In this document: piece after piece, positions 6,359 to 15,526 of the stretch | Layout of the letters: each line of letters opens with the position of its first letter | How positions within the stretch are numbered: position 1 is the first letter of the stretch | From: a virus | Reading direction: 5' to 3' (one strand) | IMG/VR virus record: IMGVR_UViG_3300025853_009406 | Location: 1-64,000 of that record | Length of the DNA stretch: 64,000 nt | The notes under the pieces: generated by a model | Database searches by the model: none | Told to the model about the DNA's origin: nothing | The model's input: only the letters and a program-made list of their open reading frames with translations | Position numbers and translations under genes: made by a program

Positions 6359-6730
6359 TCAGAAGCTGTACGTCACACCTGCCTTAGCACCGTATCCACG
6401 GTCGATGTCGCTATCGCCGGAACCAACGAACGAGACTTCACCATAGAAACCAAGTTGCTCGGTAGCAGCGAAACCAAGACCTGCCTTACCAGAAGGAACA
6501 GTGTCAGCATCACCACCGTCAGGAGTCACTAGGGTAGCACCACCTTGGACGTAGTAGGAAGTACGCTCGCCAAGAGCACCTTCGTAACCGATGTGGAGAT
6601 CAGTCGCGGCACCATTATAGTCCGAACCGGTCCAACCAGCATTGGTTTCGACGTTTACATAAGGACCAGCGACAGCAGCGCCAGCGAACAGGGGAGCAGC
6701 AGCAAGGGCTGCGAAAGCGGATTTGATCAT
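6359..6730 (-). CDS. Exported porin-like beta-barrel protein
   Basis: 123 residues from the ATG at 6730, chosen because GAGGT lies just upstream and the product then opens with a signal peptide (MIKSAFAALAAAPLFAGAAVA). The mature part alternates aromatic and polar residues in beta strands with Gly/Asp turns and ends GAKAGVTYSF; a final Phe is the outer-membrane insertion signal of porins. It would form a small barrel in the host outer membrane. The gene is markedly more GC-rich than its neighbours, and has its own sigma70 promoter and late element, so it may be a recent host acquisition made throughout infection. Function (channel, exclusion of other phages, receptor masking) is unknown. Confidence 0.65.
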   Translation of the reverse strand: MIKSAFAALAAAPLFAGAAVAGPYVNVETNAGWTGSDYNGAATDLHIGYEGALGERTSYYVQGGATLVTPDGGDADTVPSGKAGLGFAATEQLGFYGEVSFVGSGDSDIDRGYGAKAGVTYSF

Positions 6731-6838
6731 GTTTATACCTCTTAGATTTTTGCTTGTGGAATGGTTACCCACAGATGACAAAAGACTCGACGTGCCTTCG
6801 TTTGTTACAGTTCGTGAAGCAAGTGCTCTACGAATGTT

Positions 6839-6872
6839 TATTTATAATACTTGATATTTTGAACCTTGTCAA
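6839..6872 (-). promoter_or_regulatory. Dual early and late promoter for porin-like gene
   Basis: TTGACA (6867-6872), 17-base spacer, TATTAT (6844-6849), overlapping a full late box TATAAATA (6839-6846). A leader of about 105 bases then runs to the ATG at 6730. Confidence 0.65.
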
Positions 6873-6877
6873 CCCCC

Positions 6878-7297
6878 TTACAGGATCCCAAAAGGAAGGT
6901 TGCTGAGTCCTTTAAGAGCAGATCCACCTGAAGTGGGTGGTCTCATTGGCAAGTTTGCTTTCTCTCTCTTTTCAGCTTTAAGTTCTAGCTCATAGATTCT
7001 TTCTTCCATAACTTCAATAGAAGCATGTAGATTTGTTAGATACTCAATCAAGTCTTCCTTATTTTCTACAACTTGTTTAATATCTTCTCTAAGTTCTTTT
7101 TCCTTTTTCTCAACATCAAGTTGATCTGGATCTAAAGCTCCACTTTTTGCCATGTAGTAGTCGGCAATCTCTTGACTATTATCAAGATCAATACCTTCTA
7201 ACTTGGGCGAAACTTCTTCATTTTCTTGTTCTGGATATTCATCCTCAGCATATTTAATACTGTGGATTACTTCAGTGCGTCTTGGTTCTTCTGTCAT
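6878..7297 (-). CDS. Acidic coiled-coil protein
   Basis: 139 residues. A disordered acidic N-terminus (EYPEQENEEVSPKLEG), then a helical heptad region of about 60-115 (KKEKELREDIKQVVENKEDL), then a Pro/Gly tail. It overlaps the pcyA stop (TGATG), so it is translated from the same mRNA as the bilin reductase. It is the last gene of the transcript that begins at 16616-16644, unless internal stops occur. Family not recognised; a scaffold or virion role is only a guess. Confidence 0.55.
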   Translation of the reverse strand: MTEEPRRTEVIHSIKYAEDEYPEQENEEVSPKLEGIDLDNSQEIADYYMAKSGALDPDQLDVEKKEKELREDIKQVVENKEDLIEYLTNLHASIEVMEERIYELELKAEKREKANLPMRPPTSGGSALKGLSNLPFGIL

Positions 7298-8001
7298 CAG
7301 ATCTCTGGGTAATCAAACAACATTTCTTTGATGTATTTATCGGCAAACTCTTCACCAAAAATACTCCTCAATACAGCTCTGGTCTTAGTATTTTGCCTCT
7401 GCTTATCACAATAATACTTATGACCTTCGTAGTTTTCTTTAATATTTTCTGAAATAGGTTTAGTATTATATGCAATAGCACAATGATAGTTTAAATATGT
7501 GAATGCAGTATTAATAAACTTCTGATATTCATCCTCGTTTGGACTCACAAAAACGCAGTACTCAGAAAATACATCTCCCCAGTCAGGCATCTTTTTATCT
7601 TTTTCAAACTCTGTATCGAGGATGTTTAAGATTTCATATTGCTGTGGCAAAGACCTGTCTGGTCTAATAGAGCTAATATCTACGATTGCTGCACCAACTG
7701 CTTTTTCTGATGCAACAATATCTGCACCATAAATGGGAATATCATATTGATATCTTGGGTACATATTAGTGTGAAGAATATCAAGACCCGATTTCATTTG
7801 AGCGACTTCCAAATGAATCTTTCTAAACTTTTCAGTCTCCCACACATAGTTTTCAACATAAACTTCTTCTTCGTCACCAGAAGACATCTCAATGAGTTTA
7901 AACTCATCAGCAATCTCTACTTCTTGAAGATCAAAATTCTCTTGCCAACTATCCAGAATAGAATCTGCTAGTCCTTGAATAAGTGGATGTAAGTCTCTCA
8001 T
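7297..8001 (-). CDS. pcyA: Phycocyanobilin:ferredoxin oxidoreductase PcyA
   Basis: 234 residues, near the 240-250 of cyanobacterial PcyA. It reduces biliverdin to phycocyanobilin in four electron steps from ferredoxin. Recognisable blocks: FRKIHLEVA with Glu65, GLDILHTNMYP with His77, YGADIVAS with Asp94 (the three catalytic residues of PcyA: Glu76, His88 and Asp105 in Synechocystis), then DRSLPQQY, WGDVFSEYCVF and the C-terminal CDKQRQNTKTRAVL. These PcyA signatures favour PcyA over the phage enzyme PebS. With ho1 and petF elsewhere in the window, the phage encodes heme to phycocyanobilin. It overlaps both neighbours by 1-4 bases. Confidence 0.92.
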   Translation of the reverse strand: MRDLHPLIQGLADSILDSWQENFDLQEVEIADEFKLIEMSSGDEEEVYVENYVWETEKFRKIHLEVAQMKSGLDILHTNMYPRYQYDIPIYGADIVASEKAVGAAIVDISSIRPDRSLPQQYEILNILDTEFEKDKKMPDWGDVFSEYCVFVSPNEDEYQKFINTAFTYLNYHCAIAYNTKPISENIKENYEGHKYYCDKQRQNTKTRAVLRSIFGEEFADKYIKEMLFDYPEI

Positions 8002-8423
8002 AATAGTCCCATATACTTTTCAGGTGGTGTACTGAGAACATAAAGTTCTCTTACTTTTGGAAGTTCTTCCTTAGTCAAATCAATACCATTGTCCCAAACA
8101 TATCCCATTAAAAACATTTGTTTATTTATCGAATGATCAAACTGTTCTGTGTAGATATTGCCCCACATATAGTCATCATGATAGTCAGTAACCTCTACAT
8201 ATAATGTTCCAACTAAATCATCTTTTATGAAATGACGAAGTTTATTCATAGCATTATATGCATAAAACTTTGTCTCTCGATCAGTAGACTTTGGGTCTGG
8301 AGAATCTATTCCAGACAAATATATAACTTTCTTGAGATAGACTCCCATACCCAAATCTATAACTGCTTCAAATGAAGATCCATCAAATACCTCAAGAACT
8401 CTGCTTATTTGGTATTTGTACAT
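7998..8423 (-). CDS. SNase-like (staphylococcal nuclease fold) protein
   Basis: 141 residues. VFDGSSFEAVIDLGMGVYL and VIYLSGIDSPDP resemble the barrel strands of staphylococcal nuclease (V.DGDT.. and .RL.GIDAPE), and a later helix-strand stretch continues the fold. The usual catalytic Arg before L.GID is Tyr here and the first Asp/Thr pair is changed, so activity may be lost or altered. It sits between pcyA and the glycan genes with overlapping ends. It could be a nucleic-acid-binding domain rather than a nuclease. Confidence 0.55.
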   Translation of the reverse strand: MYKYQISRVLEVFDGSSFEAVIDLGMGVYLKKVIYLSGIDSPDPKSTDRETKFYAYNAMNKLRHFIKDDLVGTLYVEVTDYHDDYMWGNIYTEQFDHSINKQMFLMGYVWDNGIDLTKEELPKVRELYVLSTPPEKYMGLL

Positions 8424-8431
8424 TTAAGTTT

Positions 8432-11413
8432 TTAATCGGTAAACATATACTTAACAACATTAACGGTTTTATCTGATACAGTCTTCATCTCATTAACTAC
8501 TTCTGGATCGATGAGATCAGGATGATACCACCAATCCTCAAAAGGACTGTTATCGTTTGGAGAAACATTAGCGACTAACATTTCATATCCCATTAACTTA
8601 AGATATCTCCTAGACTTATCACGATAAGATCTAGTCATATCAACATAATGATCATGTTCATATGTAATAATACTAAACCTATACTTCTCGAATGGCATTG
8701 CTAACAAGCATTCAAAAGTAGTCCTAGAGGGTTCAACATCTAGTTGAAGATAATCAAAATCAGTTCCTTTATCAAAGTTATCAAGCAACTTCAAATAATC
8801 GATAGTTGTTGCATCTTTGCAAATGATCTGATTTTTGCGCTCTCTTGAAAACTGAGCGCACAAATCAGGAAGAATCTCAATAGAAATACCATCCCATTCA
8901 TATTTAGTCTCAAGAAGAGCAGTGTTATTTTGATAGAAAGGTTGCTGAGCACCTATTTCAAGATAAAGTCCATTAGTTTTACCTTGAGTTGCAGCAAGAA
9001 TAAACATGTCCTGGAATGCTTGAGAATGATTTTTTTCAATCGTTTCTGATCCAGGGAACTTAAACCTCAATCTATCATGCTTTCTCTTCTGATACTTAAT
9101 CACTTCATCTGGGATATGTCCAGATCCCATTCTCATTAGATTGTTAGCAACCATGTCATAGTGGCGATCATCCATTTCATAGTTGTTCTTCATGTCTTGA
9201 AGAAGCGTTCTGGACTCATCACCTTTACCCCACCACCAAGCAGCAAGTTGCTTCTCAAAAAGAAGACCATACTTACCAGGATATTCCACATCAGTCTTCA
9301 ATGGTTTACAATCAAAATCACAGAAGTCTATTGCCCATTGAGAAAAGATATAGCAATCTTGCCACCATTGACGTTTCTCAGCAAACCTCGCTAGAAGGTA
9401 ATACGCTTCAGGTCTTTTAGGACGAATACAAAGTGCTTGCTGAAGAAGTCCTTTTGCTGTTTGATCTCTCGTCCCTTGCCTGTCATAGGCATTGGAAGCA
9501 TGGATCAATGCTTCATAAGCAAGATCAAGATCATCTGTACGCTCAGCACATCTCAGGAAGAATGATAGTGCTGGAGCATTATGTCTGTAATGCTCGTACC
9601 ACATACCAATGTTAAAGTTCTTCACTGGGTTCTCAGTATCTAATGCATACTCTAAAAGTAAATCATTTAGATTTGCATTAGAAGCATCCGTCAATAATAG
9701 ATCTTTCTTTACAACAAACTCAGAAGCAACTCTTAATTCTTCTTCTACTTGTTGCTCTTTAACTTCAAATGATTTTCCCATAAGTTCCTCAACTGTTCTA
9801 TTAGAACCATTATCTTTCCACCAGTTTATAACATAGTCGTGGGTATAATAGTGATTACGTTTCTGACCATATTTTACATCTCCATCTCCACCTTCAAAGG
9901 TAGAAGTAAAACGAACATCCTCTACAAACATTGAAATAGTATAAACTTTTCCAGCATTGGTATAAAGAATATTTTCAATAAGTGGTTGAACTCCATTATC
10001 TAGTTGAAGATGATATGTGCCGTCAACGATATAAGTATCTATAATATATTTTGCATAGTCTCTTTTAATAATATATGCAGTAACTGACCAATCATCCCAG
10101 TACCTGTCTCGGATTTTAATATCTTCAAAATCACCACGAATAGGAAGCATTTGAACACATCCCCAATCTTCTGGAAGTGCATCAACAAACTGTTTCCAAG
10201 TGAAGTTCCAGTAATCAACAGTATCAAGACTCAGATCATCTTCACAAAAGAAACCATACTCTTCCTCAGTTTCATAATACCAGTTTAAAATAGATTTTAA
10301 ATGGGAAACACAACACCCTTTCGTACCATCATTTAATGTGTGAACATACTCACCCGTAACTACATCATCACACTCTGCAAATCTTTTTGAGATCAATGGT
10401 CTAATGTTTGTAACTCCATGATCTTTGAGAGATTGATCAAGTTTCTTACGTCGTTCTACACTTTCTTCTAAACTAACATAAGAAACACTACTTAGTTCTA
10501 ATAACTTTTTCATTTTTTCTTTTCTAGTAGCAACATAGTTTTGGTCATCAATGTTCATCACATCCCATTCATATATCCTATCAATATAATAGTAATCTAA
10601 ATCAGAAAATCTTTTCTCATTTTCTTCTACATTCATTTTTGCTAGAAGATATTCAAGATTCCAACGATCAGAGTCACTTGTATCAGGATTAGCAATCTTT
10701 CTTTTTACATTTTCAATATTGCTATCGTCAGAATCTTCACCATACCCCTCAAAGTTTTCGTATCTTTTCTTATCTGGATGTGGCAAATGAATAATATTAT
10801 AGTTTTGAGTTAGTTTTTTGCACTCTAGACCCATCATAGTAAGTCTTTTAGTCATTTGATCATCTTCATAGGCATAATACTTACCCATGCGTTCATCATA
10901 TCCACCAACTTTCCAAAAGTTTTCTCTAGTCACAAAACATAGTCCAGTCAAATATTTAAACAAAGGACTATAGGTATGAGAATATTTCATCAACTCCCCA
11001 ACATCCATGTTATGGAAGTTAATCGCATATCCTTTTAGATTCCCATCCCAATACTCATGATTACACACATAATCATCTTGTCCACATAGGAAAGAGTTTT
11101 CATCAACTTTATAAAACTGAAAAAAATCAAAGTAAGGATTAATAATATAATCAGTATCTACTTTAATAATATAATCTCCAGTAGCAATACTGGCAGCAAG
11201 ATTTAATGGTTGAGGTTGGTTAAAATACTTTTCATCATTGACTCGTATAACTTTTATTCTTTTATCCAGTTTTGTAAGATGACTGATTGGTTCATCAGAA
11301 CTCCAATCAACCACAATAATCTCTTTTATTTCATAAAAAGATAACCAAGAGTTTAAAGAAACTCTCAGTGCATTATAGCGATTTTTACATGCACAAATTA
11401 AAGAAACATTCAT
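8432..11413 (-). CDS. Four-module GT2-GT25-TPR-methyltransferase
   Basis: 993 residues from the ATG at 11413 (ATGA overlap with the upstream stop); an upstream in-frame TTG would add four. Module positions below are numbered from that TTG. About 5-220: GT-A glycosyltransferase family 2 with KVDTDY at 88-93 and WKVGGYDERMG at 171-181. About 310-545: GT25 (LPS glycosyltransferase) with CCVSHLKSI at 371-379 and CEDD at 394-397. About 600-765: TPR-like helical repeats. About 800-970: FkbM-type methyltransferase with YLEIGA at 821-826. The product would extend and methylate a surface or virion glycan. Fusion of two transferases with a methyltransferase in one chain is unusual. Confidence 0.78.
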   Translation of the reverse strand: MNVSLICACKNRYNALRVSLNSWLSFYEIKEIIVVDWSSDEPISHLTKLDKRIKVIRVNDEKYFNQPQPLNLAASIATGDYIIKVDTDYIINPYFDFFQFYKVDENSFLCGQDDYVCNHEYWDGNLKGYAINFHNMDVGELMKYSHTYSPLFKYLTGLCFVTRENFWKVGGYDERMGKYYAYEDDQMTKRLTMMGLECKKLTQNYNIIHLPHPDKKRYENFEGYGEDSDDSNIENVKRKIANPDTSDSDRWNLEYLLAKMNVEENEKRFSDLDYYYIDRIYEWDVMNIDDQNYVATRKEKMKKLLELSSVSYVSLEESVERRKKLDQSLKDHGVTNIRPLISKRFAECDDVVTGEYVHTLNDGTKGCCVSHLKSILNWYYETEEEYGFFCEDDLSLDTVDYWNFTWKQFVDALPEDWGCVQMLPIRGDFEDIKIRDRYWDDWSVTAYIIKRDYAKYIIDTYIVDGTYHLQLDNGVQPLIENILYTNAGKVYTISMFVEDVRFTSTFEGGDGDVKYGQKRNHYYTHDYVINWWKDNGSNRTVEELMGKSFEVKEQQVEEELRVASEFVVKKDLLLTDASNANLNDLLLEYALDTENPVKNFNIGMWYEHYRHNAPALSFFLRCAERTDDLDLAYEALIHASNAYDRQGTRDQTAKGLLQQALCIRPKRPEAYYLLARFAEKRQWWQDCYIFSQWAIDFCDFDCKPLKTDVEYPGKYGLLFEKQLAAWWWGKGDESRTLLQDMKNNYEMDDRHYDMVANNLMRMGSGHIPDEVIKYQKRKHDRLRFKFPGSETIEKNHSQAFQDMFILAATQGKTNGLYLEIGAQQPFYQNNTALLETKYEWDGISIEILPDLCAQFSRERKNQIICKDATTIDYLKLLDNFDKGTDFDYLQLDVEPSRTTFECLLAMPFEKYRFSIITYEHDHYVDMTRSYRDKSRRYLKLMGYEMLVANVSPNDNSPFEDWWYHPDLIDPEVVNEMKTVSDKTVNVVKYMFTD

Positions 11414-12246
11414 ATTGAAATCCAATGTGGTAATCTTAATCCATCAGAATCGATGTAATCGCAGTATGGCAAAAACCACTGCTTAGGTGAAATAGTTTTT
11501 TTACTTTTTGCTAACCAAGAACCCCACCAACTAAAAGAGCTGTTGGCAATAATATGATAATCACATTTAGACATTAAGCACATATCAACATAAGTGTTAT
11601 TAGTTTTTATTATAATAAACCTATCGTCTTGGAATATTTTTTGCTCTTTACACCACTCAGTATCGTCAGAAAATACTAGAACTGGTAAAGATTTGTCGAA
11701 AAAACTTAATGCTTCCTCATAATAATTTATATCCAAACTATTGAGGACATGTGAGTTAACGTAGTCAGTCCTCCTTACATGCATCGAGATTACTTCAGTA
11801 TCAGAAAACATCTGAGAAAAATACTGTTCTGATATATCAAAATATTTTTTTCTGAATACAAACTTGTTTCTTAGTTTATCTTCGACATGAGAAAAATATT
11901 TATGATTTTGAAAAAAACCTAAGATACTTTTATTGTCATGATTAGTATTTAAAAACTCTTGATCAAAATGTGTTGATAAGAACTTTGCATTCTCTTCTTC
12001 TGAAGGAATGTAAATAACATGCCCATCAACCACAACATTAGAATTTAGTTTATTTGGACAATGAAACTCTTTATTATAAAATGAAAATATTTTTGTGTCA
12101 ATATCAAAGCATTCATAGAGTTGTATATTTTTTCTTGCTAAAGCATAATCTAAACCATATTTATCTGCTATGCCTACCAAGGCAGAGTATTGGAACATTT
12201 GATTTCCAAGTCTTCCAATAAATCCTATATGTGGAAATGTAATCAT
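11410..12246 (-). CDS. GT11 alpha-1,2-fucosyltransferase
   Basis: 278 residues. GRLGNQMFQYSA at 11-22, HVRRTDYV at 156-163 (HxRRxD, the GDP-fucose site) and NSSFSWWGSWLA near 235-246 are the three signature blocks of CAZy family 11. It should transfer fucose from GDP-L-fucose to a terminal galactose or related acceptor. GDP-fucose could come from gmd and the epimerase-reductase at 57015-58950. Coupled to both neighbours by 4-base overlaps. A second, divergent GT11 is at 53073-53861. Confidence 0.88.
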   Translation of the reverse strand: MITFPHIGFIGRLGNQMFQYSALVGIADKYGLDYALARKNIQLYECFDIDTKIFSFYNKEFHCPNKLNSNVVVDGHVIYIPSEEENAKFLSTHFDQEFLNTNHDNKSILGFFQNHKYFSHVEDKLRNKFVFRKKYFDISEQYFSQMFSDTEVISMHVRRTDYVNSHVLNSLDINYYEEALSFFDKSLPVLVFSDDTEWCKEQKIFQDDRFIIIKTNNTYVDMCLMSKCDYHIIANSSFSWWGSWLAKSKKTISPKQWFLPYCDYIDSDGLRLPHWISI

Positions 12247-12989
12247 AGTTCCAATATCTTATGCATATATTCTCTAGTCAGTTTCATATTATAATCCAAC
12301 TCTTGTACAAAATAGTTTCCTGGTCTTATTCTGTGATGATGATAAAACCCATCAACGATAGTGAATGTGTTTTTATATCTCAACCAACAATAAGAAAATA
12401 GTAAAACATCAGCACCTTTTGGGTCTTTAAACTTTTTACCTCCTCTCCTTAAACTTTGAACAGCACTTTTTTGAGAATCAATATAGCTATTTTTATTTAC
12501 AATAAAGTTACCAGTATTTAATAACCAATCAATATAGTTAGTGCTTTCTTGAATATTTTTCTTTGCTACTGAAAGATCTATAAAGTTATCTCTATAGTCA
12601 AAGTTAACAATATTTCCACCAGTCATATGAAGTTGTTTCACATGATAACACGTATCTTCTTTTGAAAAATCTATATTTCTTACGACATCCAATACTGATT
12701 TATCAAACCAGTTATCGCTATCTATAAGATAAACCCAATCATTTTTACATTTTGATACGGCAAGATATTTATTAATATATGCTTTTTCATTTTTAGAACC
12801 ACGATACAACTTTATTTTATTAGTATCAATATTTGAAATCGTTTCAATAAGATTATAATATTCTACTTCAGAAGATTTATCATCGTGAATAATAATCTCA
12901 GATATAATATCGCTATCAATGGCAGGTTTAATACAATCCCAAAGATATTGAGAACTATTATAAGTTGGTATTGCTAATGATATTGTCAT
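12243..12989 (-). CDS. Family 2 glycosyltransferase
   Basis: 248 residues from the ATG at 12989. SLAIPTYNSSQYLWDCI opens a GT-A fold; EIIIHDDKSS holds the first acidic pair and VYLIDSDNWFD the DxD metal site. The C-terminal half is less conserved and carries HHHRIRPGNYF. It transfers a sugar from a nucleotide donor to a growing glycan on the cytoplasmic side. Donor not predictable. Same operon as the GT11 and FkbM genes. Confidence 0.82.
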   Translation of the reverse strand: MTISLAIPTYNSSQYLWDCIKPAIDSDIISEIIIHDDKSSEVEYYNLIETISNIDTNKIKLYRGSKNEKAYINKYLAVSKCKNDWVYLIDSDNWFDKSVLDVVRNIDFSKEDTCYHVKQLHMTGGNIVNFDYRDNFIDLSVAKKNIQESTNYIDWLLNTGNFIVNKNSYIDSQKSAVQSLRRGGKKFKDPKGADVLLFSYCWLRYKNTFTIVDGFYHHHRIRPGNYFVQELDYNMKLTREYMHKILEL

Positions 12990-12990
12990 T

Positions 12991-13644
12991 TTAAACAAAG
13001 ATTGTGTTTATATGATCACGATATACTTCAGTATATCCCACACTGTTTATGTATTCCCTCAACTTTCGACATGACGTTATCAGTTTTATATTATCTTGAA
13101 AATAAGAATGATCATCAACAAGTTCAATGATCATCATCTTTGGTTTCCACAAATCAAGTCTAAAAGAGTTAAAAACATCTTCCTCTCTTCCTTCAACATC
13201 AACAACTAACAAATCAAAGTTTTTAGGAACATCTGCCATTTGCATATAAGTATCCAATCTTACTTGTTTACATTCTGATTCTGTAAACTGAGGATAACCA
13301 AATAGATGCATTGAAGAAACAATATCAGCTTGTTCTTTATCTAAAGTTGAGACTATTCCAGAACAATAAACTGGTTTATATCCAACTTCTGTTCCAATAG
13401 CATAGTTAGATACTTTAATCTTTTTGTTATTTTTGTGCCTGTTAACACACTGATTAAAGTGCTCTTTTACAGGTTCAATATAAAACCCTTTCCATCCAGC
13501 ATCAGCAAGACAAGATGTGTTGGATACAGATTCACCATCAAAAGCACCAACTTCTACAAAGGTTCCTTTTTTTGATCCAAAATATTTTAGATAAATCTGA
13601 TCAAGATCAGGTATCTGACAAGTAGGAGATAAGTTATAGATCAT
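12991..13644 (-). CDS. FkbM-family methyltransferase
   Basis: 217 residues. GTFVEVGAFDGESVSNT is the SAM-binding first motif; GWKGFYIEPV is the acidic strand-2 motif (Glu), and FDLLVVDVEGREEDV the motif near the active site. This is one of four FkbM-like domains in this operon (also the end of the 993-residue protein, 13634-14290 and 14906-15526). Likely O-methylates sugars of the glycan assembled here. Confidence 0.82.
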   Translation of the reverse strand: MIYNLSPTCQIPDLDQIYLKYFGSKKGTFVEVGAFDGESVSNTSCLADAGWKGFYIEPVKEHFNQCVNRHKNNKKIKVSNYAIGTEVGYKPVYCSGIVSTLDKEQADIVSSMHLFGYPQFTESECKQVRLDTYMQMADVPKNFDLLVVDVEGREEDVFNSFRLDLWKPKMMIIELVDDHSYFQDNIKLITSCRKLREYINSVGYTEVYRDHINTIFV

Positions 13645-14290
13645 AATACTCTTTATGTGTCCACAGTTGTTCTCTACCAGAAGTTAAAACTTCTTCGTAA
13701 CCACAATATTTTAACGATCTTGCGACTTCATGTGCAGGGGGAATATTTTTATCTGGAAGTCCATACTCAAACTGAACATATTTAATATTATGTCTCATTA
13801 AAAGATCTTTAGCTCCTTGAATGATTTTTAACTCAGCACCTTCGGCATCTATTTTTAAATAATCAATATGATCTAAAGATAGTTCTTTACATAAAGTATC
13901 AAGTGTTTTGCATTCTACTTTTTCGGTATGTAATGATTCTCCCAAAAAATCATCTTGCATATAAAAACTTGATAAGACGTGACGATCTCCAGGATAAAAA
14001 ATAAACTCATGTCCATTTTTATTTGAAAGAGCAAGTTTTATTAACTCAACCCTTTCATCATCTCTCCATCTATTTTCAAACTCTTGCCAATGCAAAGGTT
14101 CTACAGCATAGCATTTAGCGTCTTGAAATCTATCTAGAAATAATAAAGTAAAATCATCATTCCAGTTTTCAATCCATACTGCATTATCTTCTTCTACAAT
14201 TTTATTAATGTTACATCCAATATCAAATACAATAGGATTAGATGGAAGATATGGAACTGTTTCAATACATTTACGATAATCAAAACTCAT
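13634..14290 (-). CDS. FkbM-family methyltransferase
   Basis: 218 residues. NPIVFDIGCNINK gives the SAM loop, CYAVEPLHW the second motif, and HIDYLKIDAEGAELKIIQGA the classical FkbM C-terminal block. Overlaps the downstream methyltransferase by 11 bases. The insertion VWIENWNDDFTLLFLDRFQD between motifs one and two is longer than usual. Role: methylation of a sugar hydroxyl, inferred from family and context. Confidence 0.82.
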   Translation of the reverse strand: MSFDYRKCIETVPYLPSNPIVFDIGCNINKIVEEDNAVWIENWNDDFTLLFLDRFQDAKCYAVEPLHWQEFENRWRDDERVELIKLALSNKNGHEFIFYPGDRHVLSSFYMQDDFLGESLHTEKVECKTLDTLCKELSLDHIDYLKIDAEGAELKIIQGAKDLLMRHNIKYVQFEYGLPDKNIPPAHEVARSLKYCGYEEVLTSGREQLWTHKEYYDL

Positions 14291-14291
14291 A

Positions 14292-14909
14292 TCACATAAA
14301 TGCTCCTTTCTTTACATACCAAATGTGAACTGGACCATCAATACCAACAAGTTGATCTTCATCATAATGATTTTTTAGGAAGGAAGTAATATTTCCAAAT
14401 GAAGGGTGATTCCAATCATGACCCATGATATATCCACCATCACGAACTTTTGTTTCCCAATACTTTAGATCATTTTCAAGATCAAAATGATCGCCGTCAA
14501 TAAAAATAAAATCTAAACTTTCATTCTTAAACTTCTTTGCTGCTGCTTCAGATGTCATACGAGCAATTTTTCCTCTAGTTCCATACGGCTTAAGCATAGC
14601 AACAACGTGCTGATATAAACCCTCAAAGGATACAAAGTCATTTTTTATATTTACATCACCAACATTCCACCTTTTTTCAGAATAAGTATCTACTCCCCAA
14701 AGTTTAGTCAGTTTTGTTTCTTCGAGAAGAAGTTTCATATTAGATCCAAAAGCAACTCCAATCTCAACACCTGTTGAAATATCATCACTTCTTTCATTAA
14801 TAAAATCTTTTAACCATTGATGGGATTCATCCCAATACTGATGATACTTGTAAAGGTTTTCTAGATTAATATCTACTGTAGTAGTCGTAGTTGTTGCCAT
14901 TGTAATCAT
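14292..14909 (-). CDS. Class I SAM methyltransferase (macrocin-type)
   Basis: 205 residues. STGVEIGVAFGSNMKLLLE is the SAM loop, LWGVDTYS motif two, and LDFIFIDGDHFDLENDLK with GGYIMGHDW the metal-binding Asp pattern of the Methyltransf_24/macrocin O-methyltransferase group. The start may be the ATG at 14909 (ATGA overlap) or that at 14900 (MATTTTTTVD); AGGAG sits 2 or 11 bases away respectively. Probably acts on a sugar or small carrier-linked substrate in the same pathway as its FkbM neighbours. Confidence 0.78.
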   Translation of the reverse strand: MITMATTTTTTVDINLENLYKYHQYWDESHQWLKDFINERSDDISTGVEIGVAFGSNMKLLLEETKLTKLWGVDTYSEKRWNVGDVNIKNDFVSFEGLYQHVVAMLKPYGTRGKIARMTSEAAAKKFKNESLDFIFIDGDHFDLENDLKYWETKVRDGGYIMGHDWNHPSFGNITSFLKNHYDEDQLVGIDGPVHIWYVKKGAFM

Positions 14910-15526
14910 TTCTCCTGTTTTGTATAAAGGGCATCACCCCAATCATGATCTTGCCACCAGTTAGTTTCAGTTCTTTCAAATGAATACTGTAACAAAAACT
15001 TATCGATGTCTTCTATATATGCGTTGTTCTCATATATCTCTGCACGATTAACTTCACAGTAAACATAATCAATATGATTTAAAGTGTTTTTAGCACCTTT
15101 TAGAACCTCAAGTTCATATCCCTGTACATCCATATTTAAAAAGTTATACTTTGTAAAGTTATAATCATCTAATAACTTTACTTCAATAGTTTCAGTTTCA
15201 TTAAATGTAATGTCTGGATATAAATTGAGATGTTCTTTAGGTTTGAGAATAGAACTACTCTCACACATATTACTGCTTAGATACATATCAACTGTTTTAT
15301 GTTCACTACCTAAAGCAACTTGATACCCTAAAATATTTGCATCGTAGTTTGCTGCATGTTTAGCAACAATATCAAAGTTTCTTTCTACTGGTTCAAACAA
15401 GACAATATTTTTAATTCCATTATTGATATATAAAGGAATCTCTTCTCCATGATGAGCCCCTACGTGAATAACTCCATTAATATTCATATCATACTTTGTA
15501 GTAATATTATTAAATGTTAGAATCAT
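14906..15526 (-). CDS. FkbM-family methyltransferase
   Basis: 206 residues. GVIHVGAHHGEEIPLY is the SAM motif, NIVLFEPVERNFDIV motif two, and YNFLNMDVQGYELEVLKGA the FkbM block. Ends WWQDHDWGDALY, an aromatic-rich tail also common in this family. Coupled to the upstream propeller gene and the downstream methyltransferase by ATGA overlaps. Sugar O-methylation is the likely role. Confidence 0.85.
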   Translation of the reverse strand: MILTFNNITTKYDMNINGVIHVGAHHGEEIPLYINNGIKNIVLFEPVERNFDIVAKHAANYDANILGYQVALGSEHKTVDMYLSSNMCESSSILKPKEHLNLYPDITFNETETIEVKLLDDYNFTKYNFLNMDVQGYELEVLKGAKNTLNHIDYVYCEVNRAEIYENNAYIEDIDKFLLQYSFERTETNWWQDHDWGDALYTKQEK

